Of a stretch of DNA of 8,714 bases, positions 4,961 to 8,714 are shown piece after piece. The stretch is from positions 1 through 8,714 of the forward strand of contig URWJ01000057.1 of assembly GCA_900551535.1 (NCBI GenBank), read 5' to 3'. The notes under the pieces are model-generated. The model made no database searches, was not told the origin of the DNA, and saw nothing but the letters and a program-made list of their open reading frames with translations. Each line of letters starts with the position of its first letter. Position 1 is the stretch's first letter. Both the position numbers and the translations under genes were made by a program. Origin of the DNA: an uncultured Granulicatella sp. Its GTDB lineage: Bacteria > Bacillota > Bacilli > Lactobacillales > Aerococcaceae.

Positions 4961-5506
4961 ATGACACTTGTTGTAAAAAAGATGTTAGCCAACACGCTTA
5001 AAGAACTAATGAATGAAAAGCCGCTGACGAAGATTACTGTACAGGATTTAACGAAGAAATGCGGGATTAGTCGTCAAACGTTTTATAATCATTTCCATGA
5101 TATTTATGAATTGGTCGAATGGATTTATTTAAATGAGGCGCATATCACGCTAGGTGAGAATATTTCTTATGAGAATTGGCAAGACGCCCTGGAGGCACTC
5201 TTTCAATATATGGATGACAATCGCAACTTTGTCCTTAACACGTATCGTTCTGTCAGCAAGGAAAATGTCGAGCGACTCTTGCAACGGGAAGTGGAGCGTT
5301 TCTTGACGGATTTGATTTTCAATGAAATTAATGTCAGTGGCGCAGAAGCAGAACAAGTTCAATTCTCGATTGAGTTTTATACGTATGCGCTCGTTGGTGT
5401 AGGACTTGATTGGATTAGTCGTCAAATGCCTGGTACGGCCAAAGAACTCGTTGAAAAAATCGAACAAGTCATGATTGGAACGATTGTAGCTCGAATTTCT
5501 CAGTAA
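4961..5506 (+). CDS. TetR/AcrR family transcriptional regulator
   Basis: DNA-binding regulator of 181 aa. The N-terminal TetR helix-turn-helix is clear: LTKITVQDLTKKCGISRQTF (22-41) followed by YNHFHDIYELVEW, with the typical TFYNHF recognition-helix end. The C-terminal ligand and dimer domain (about 60-181) resembles the TetR subgroup that includes DhaS-like regulators; no ligand can be inferred. AGAGGGA (4949-4955) lies 5 nt before the ATG; a later in-frame ATG at 4982 has no ribosome binding site. The gene begins 23 bp after the degV terminator, so its promoter is either inside degV or absent and it depends on read-through. Oleate hydratase lies directly downstream on the same strand and is the likeliest target. 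That is inference from adjacency, which is common for local TetR regulators. Confidence 0.9.
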   Translation: MTLVVKKMLANTLKELMNEKPLTKITVQDLTKKCGISRQTFYNHFHDIYELVEWIYLNEAHITLGENISYENWQDALEALFQYMDDNRNFVLNTYRSVSKENVERLLQREVERFLTDLIFNEINVSGAEAEQVQFSIEFYTYALVGVGLDWISRQMPGTAKELVEKIEQVMIGTIVARISQ

Positions 5507-5522
5507 AAAACTTTACAATTCC

Positions 5523-5559
5523 ATCCCAGTGTCCAAAGTTTGGACATTGGGATTTTTTT
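5523..5559 (+). terminator. Intrinsic terminator after the TetR gene
   Basis: A stem of about 14 pairs joins 5523-5536 to 5540-5553, with one G·U, and is followed by seven Ts (5553-5559). Its inner part is a perfect 17-bp palindrome, TGTCCAAAGTTTGGACA (5530-5546). It separates the regulator gene from the oleate hydratase gene. Confidence 0.92.
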
Positions 5560-5613
5560 GTCTATGGTGCTTTTGGTGAAACGGGAGTAGAGTAATGCAT
5601 GTAAAGAACAAAA

Positions 5614-5626
5614 CCTGATTTTCAGG
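5614..5626. promoter_or_regulatory. Short palindrome before oleate hydratase, possible operator or leader hairpin
   Basis: CCTGA (5614-5618) and TCAGG (5622-5626) are perfect reverse complements around TTT. The palindrome ends 4 nt before the AGGAGG (5631-5636) of the hydratase gene. It could be a TetR-type operator half-pair or a small RNA hairpin near the ribosome binding site. No convincing sigma-A promoter was found between 5560 and 5643. Confidence 0.3.
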
Positions 5627-5643
5627 AAATAGGAGGAATTACT

Positions 5644-7416
5644 ATGTATCATTCAAATGGAAATTACGAAGCATTTGCTCGCCCTAAAAAACCACAAGGC
5701 GTTGACCAAAAATCAGCTTACTTAGTTGGATCAGGACTTGCATCCTTATCAGCCGCTGCTTTCTTAATTAGAGATGGCCAAATGAAAGGAGAAAACATTC
5801 ATATTTTAGAAGAACTTCCACTTGCAGGAGGAAGCTTAGACGGAATCTTAAATCCAACACGCGGATTCATTATTCGTGGGGGACGTGAAATGGAAGACCA
5901 CTTCGAATGTTTATGGGACTTATTCAGATCAATCCCTTCATTAGAAGTGGAAGATGCCTCTGTGTTAGATGAGTTCTACTGGCTTAATAAAGAAGACCCT
6001 AACTTCTCACATTGCCGTGTAATTGAAAACAAAGGACAACGCATTCCAGATGATGGCCAATTCACTTTGAGCGATAAATCAAGCGAAGAAATGGTGAAAT
6101 TATATATGACATCTGAATCTGAATTACAAGGACTAAAAATTACCGATGTATTCAGTGAAGAGTTCTTCGAATCAAACTTCTGGACTTACTGGGCTAGTAT
6201 GTTTGCTTTTGAAAAATGGCATTCAGCGATTGAAATGCGTCGTTACATCTTACGTTTCATTCACCATATCGATGGTCTGCCTGACTTATCTGCATTGAAA
6301 TTTACGAAATACAACCAATACGAATCACTCGTTTTACCACTCGTGAACTACTTGAAAAAACATAATGTTCAATTCGAGTATGATACAGTCGTTAAAAATG
6401 TGATTGTTGAACATGTTGGAAGCGACATGATTGCCAAAGAACTTGTGTTAGAAGTAGGTGGTGTTTTAGAAACACGCAATTTAACAGAAAACGACTTAGT
6501 ATTCGTGACAAACGGTAGTATTACTGCTGCAACAACATACGGAGATAACAATACTCCAGCTCCAATTTCAAAAGAATTAGGTGGATCATGGAGCTTATGG
6601 AAAAACTTAGCCAAACAAGATGAACGCTTCGGACATCCAGAAGTATTCTGTGAAAACTTGCCAGACCAAAGCTGGTTCGTTTCAGCTACAACAACTGTAA
6701 AAGACAAACGTATCGCTGAGTACATTCAAAAAATCTCAAAACGTGATCCTTATGCTGGAAAAGTGGTAACAGGAGGAATCGTAACAGTTCGCGACTCAAA
6801 TTGGATGATGAGCTACACATTAAACCGTCAACCACACTTTAAAGCACAAAGTAAAGATGAATTAGTCGTATGGATTTACGGATTATATTCAGGAATCAAA
6901 GGTAACTATGTGGAAAAACCAATCGAAGAATGTACAGGGATTGAAATTGCCGAAGAATGGTTATACCACATGGGTGTTCCAGAAGAATTAATCCATGAAT
7001 TTGCTAGCGAAGGATGCAGCACAGTGCCTTGCTACATGCCTTATATCACAAGCTACTTCATGGCTCGTAAAGATGGCGACCGTCCACTCGTTGTTCCAAA
7101 TGGCTCTAAAAATATTGCCTTCATTGGTAACTTCGCTGAAACTCCTCGCGATACAGTGTTCACAACAGAATATTCTGTTCGTACAGCGATGGAAGCTGTA
7201 TATACATTGCTTGATGTCGATCGTGGTGTGCCAGAAGTGTTCGCTTCAGCTTACGATTTACGCGTTCTTACAAAATCAACAAACCGCTTGATGGATGGAA
7301 AGAAATTAGCCGATGTGAAAGTTCCGTTTTTAGTGAAATTATTTGAAAAACGTGCTGTAAAGAAAATCAAAGGTACGATGATTGAAGAACTTCTCAAAGA
7401 CGCAAACTTAATCTAA
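5644..7416 (+). CDS. ohyA: Oleate hydratase (FAD-dependent, MCRA family)
   Basis: Oleate hydratase (EC 4.2.1.53) adds water to the cis-9 double bond of oleate and related unsaturated fatty acids, giving 10-hydroxy fatty acids such as 10-hydroxystearate. The family was formerly called myosin-cross-reactive antigen. The 590-aa length is standard. The N-terminus NGNYEAFARPKKP (5-17) leads into the FAD dinucleotide motif VGSGLASLSAAAFLIRDG (28-45), with ILEEL (54-58) at the second strand. The RGGREMEDHFE block contains E82, and EMRRYILRF contains Y201; these match the two catalytic positions described for this family (E82/Y201 in S. aureus numbering, E122/Y241 in Elizabethkingia). FVTNGSITAATTYGD (about 288-302) and IAFIGNFAETPRDTVFTTEYSVRTA, nearer the C-terminus, are further FAD-domain signatures. 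The basic C-terminal helix (KRAVKKIKG) resembles the membrane-contacting tail. AGGAGG (5631-5636) sets the start. A strong terminator follows. Confidence 0.97.
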   Translation: MYHSNGNYEAFARPKKPQGVDQKSAYLVGSGLASLSAAAFLIRDGQMKGENIHILEELPLAGGSLDGILNPTRGFIIRGGREMEDHFECLWDLFRSIPSLEVEDASVLDEFYWLNKEDPNFSHCRVIENKGQRIPDDGQFTLSDKSSEEMVKLYMTSESELQGLKITDVFSEEFFESNFWTYWASMFAFEKWHSAIEMRRYILRFIHHIDGLPDLSALKFTKYNQYESLVLPLVNYLKKHNVQFEYDTVVKNVIVEHVGSDMIAKELVLEVGGVLETRNLTENDLVFVTNGSITAATTYGDNNTPAPISKELGGSWSLWKNLAKQDERFGHPEVFCENLPDQSWFVSATTTVKDKRIAEYIQKISKRDPYAGKVVTGGIVTVRDSNWMMSYTLNRQPHFKAQSKDELVVWIYGLYSGIKGNYVEKPIEECTGIEIAEEWLYHMGVPEELIHEFASEGCSTVPCYMPYITSYFMARKDGDRPLVVPNGSKNIAFIGNFAETPRDTVFTTEYSVRTAMEAVYTLLDVDRGVPEVFASAYDLRVLTKSTNRLMDGKKLADVKVPFLVKLFEKRAVKKIKGTMIEELLKDANLI

Positions 7417-7422
7417 TGAATG

Positions 7423-7454
7423 AAACCTCTCTAAGTCTATTAGAGAGGTTTTTT
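7423..7454 (+). terminator. Intrinsic terminator of the oleate hydratase gene
   Basis: AAACCTCTCTAA (7423-7434) pairs perfectly with TTAGAGAGGTTT (7440-7451) around GTCTA. The T-run covers 7449-7454. It leaves 25 bp before the start codon of coiA. Confidence 0.93.
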
Positions 7455-7479
7455 CGTATCTTTTGTTGAGGTGATAGAT

Positions 7480-8577
7480 ATGAATATCGTTAGAACGAAA
7501 ACGGGAGAATTGATTCATGCCACACAAATTAAAGAAGATGAAGTTTATTTTTGCCCGGAATGCGGAGAAGAAGTAACAAAAAAAGTTTCCAGAAATGGAG
7601 TGGTGTTTTTTTCGCACATCCCAAAGAAACATAGGCAGGAAGAAACAATCGCGCATCAAGAGGGGAAACACTTAATACTTGAGAGTTTGAAGAGTCATAG
7701 TTTCCAGGCTGAACTGGAGCCGTATGTGTCGTCTATTGAACAGATTCCAGATATTGTTGTGACAGAAGGAGAGCGTGCGTGGTGTATCGAATATCAATGC
7801 AGTGTGATTCCTACAGAAGAGATAGTGGAACGGACGAGACATCTGGGAGAGGCTGGCATGTCTGTCGATTGGATTTTAGGGGAGAATTATGAGAGTCAGC
7901 ATAAACTGACGGACACCTTTAGTTACTTAATGAAATATCATCCACAACTCGGGAATTTCCTTATTTTCTTTGTGAATGGAGAGATGATTTTTCATACGCA
8001 AATCAAGGTGAAGTCTCGCTCGCAGCAGATGACGTTTCAAGTCGTACGCGTGCCGCTCGTATCATTCTCATGGAAAAAATGGAGAAAGCTTGTCAAAGAT
8101 TCACTTCCAGTAAAAGCGCACTTGAAGCCAGATGAAGGGGTAGAATGGACACCAAGAGATACGATGCTCTTTAAGAAATTGGCCTCTCCGCCCACGAGGG
8201 CTTTTCTCGTGAAATTATATCGATGTAGGCAAACGCTAGAAGATTTGCCCAGCCGTTTCTTGACTTTTCCGATTTATACGGAGACGTTTAAAGTACCCAA
8301 TCTTGTCTGGAAGGGGCATGCATGGATTCTGTTGGAACAAATGGCTTTTTCAGGAGACGTTGAAATGATGGATTTTGTAGCGCGAGTGGAAGAAGTTTGG
8401 CGCCCGCTCATGCGTCCCGTTCCAAATCCCAAAAGCCAGATGGAGGCGTGCCTCTGGGAGCTATTAGATGAGCTTTTGGCCGATAAAAAAATAAGACTAG
8501 GGTATCCAAAATCAAAAATGAACCGTTTGCAAAACAAGGGTGATTTTGGTAAAATATTAGTGAGTGTAGAGGGATGA
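7480..8577 (+). CDS. coiA: Competence protein CoiA family
   Basis: CoiA is a competence-associated cytoplasmic protein needed for natural transformation in streptococci, thought to act at recombination of incoming DNA. The protein is 365 aa, in the range of streptococcal CoiA. The N-terminal region has a CPEC knuckle (C25, C28) followed by VVFFSH (41-46), as in the family's zinc-binding-like head. A PD-(D/E)xK nuclease-like core follows, with IPDIVV (D91) and then CIEYQCS (E104, Q106). The C-terminal half (about 150-365) has no motif I can name. The ATG at 7480 is chosen because GAGGTGAT (7468-7475) lies 4 nt upstream; a GTG at 7471 lies inside that Shine-Dalgarno sequence. The promoter is unclear. 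A partial competence-box match, TTCGTATC (7453-7460), overlaps the preceding terminator. Family assignment is strong; an active competence role in this organism is inference. Confidence 0.9.
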   Translation: MNIVRTKTGELIHATQIKEDEVYFCPECGEEVTKKVSRNGVVFFSHIPKKHRQEETIAHQEGKHLILESLKSHSFQAELEPYVSSIEQIPDIVVTEGERAWCIEYQCSVIPTEEIVERTRHLGEAGMSVDWILGENYESQHKLTDTFSYLMKYHPQLGNFLIFFVNGEMIFHTQIKVKSRSQQMTFQVVRVPLVSFSWKKWRKLVKDSLPVKAHLKPDEGVEWTPRDTMLFKKLASPPTRAFLVKLYRCRQTLEDLPSRFLTFPIYTETFKVPNLVWKGHAWILLEQMAFSGDVEMMDFVARVEEVWRPLMRPVPNPKSQMEACLWELLDELLADKKIRLGYPKSKMNRLQNKGDFGKILVSVEG

Positions 8578-8714
8578 AAAGGCAAATATAGATAATTATG
8601 GTAACTGTATATCCAATTATTTAATCCTTTCAACTATAATTGCAAAAGGCATTTATAGACATAATTATTTGATGAAGATTTGTCATCATCCTCCTATCTG
8701 GGGCTGTGGAAAAA
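8578..8714. other. Non-coding tail after coiA with promoter-like and hairpin signals
   Basis: No gene is supported here. A promoter-like pair, TTGCAA (8640-8645) and TAATTA (8662-8667), is spaced by 16 bp. A perfect TATAAT (8635-8640) also occurs but lacks a -35 box. TGATGA (8670-8675) pairs with TCATCA (8683-8688), and TCCTCCT (8688-8694) follows. No terminator for coiA is seen. The stretch could be the leader of the next gene or the start of a small RNA; the window ends before this can be settled. Confidence 0.3.

Noticed and set aside
8274..8633. Minus-strand open frame of 119 codons opposite coiA
   Set aside because: It is the antisense shadow of coiA, has no ribosome binding site, and has serine-rich text typical of reverse-frame translation.

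Overview
The window looks like chromosomal DNA of a low-GC Gram-positive bacterium, most likely a member of the Lactobacillales. The closest guess is a Granulicatella- or Carnobacterium-like coccus, made from gene order and protein character, not from a database match. Supporting signs are strong AGGAGG ribosome binding sites, sigma-A type promoters (TTGnnn, 16-17 bp, TATAAT), intrinsic terminators after most genes, the rimI-tsaD pair, a type B ribosomal protein L31, DegV, a coccal-type oleate hydratase and CoiA.

Layout. (1) About 1-2093, plus strand: a double-domain RimI-type acetyltransferase, whose reading frame is still open at the left edge, is followed 10 bp later by tsaD (t6A tRNA modification). 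(2) 2099-2484: rpmE2 (L31 type B) has its own extended -10 promoter, a leader hairpin just before the Shine-Dalgarno sequence, and a strong terminator. (3) 2446-2946: a gene-less stretch between convergent genes. It holds a long imperfect inverted repeat (about 2446-2806) with internal hairpins, then a perfect 38-bp palindrome (2865-2902) and a related inverted repeat (2918-2939). (4) 2947-3843, minus strand: a DUF368 membrane protein (PopT family, undecaprenyl-phosphate translocase). (5) 3844-4037: a divergent promoter region serving the DUF368 gene and degV. (6) 4038-4937, plus strand: degV (fatty-acid-binding, FakB-like) with its terminator. (7) 4961-5559: a TetR-family regulator with a terminator. 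(8) 5644-7454: oleate hydratase, 590 aa, with a terminator. (9) 7480-8577: coiA, a competence-associated nuclease-like protein. (10) 8578-8714: non-coding, with promoter-like and hairpin signals and a UCCUCCU (anti-Shine-Dalgarno-like) stretch running to the window edge.

How the genes fit together. RimI and TsaD belong to the widespread tsaB-rimI-tsaD translation-related cluster, and L31 adds another translation gene. DegV, the TetR regulator and oleate hydratase lie in a row on one strand. They could form a fatty-acid handling neighbourhood, in which DegV/FakB presents fatty acids for phosphorylation, the hydratase converts unsaturated fatty acids to hydroxy fatty acids, and the regulator senses one of these. 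That grouping is inference from adjacency. The most unusual DNA is the 2446-2946 intergenic block, where coding genes do not explain the symmetric structures.
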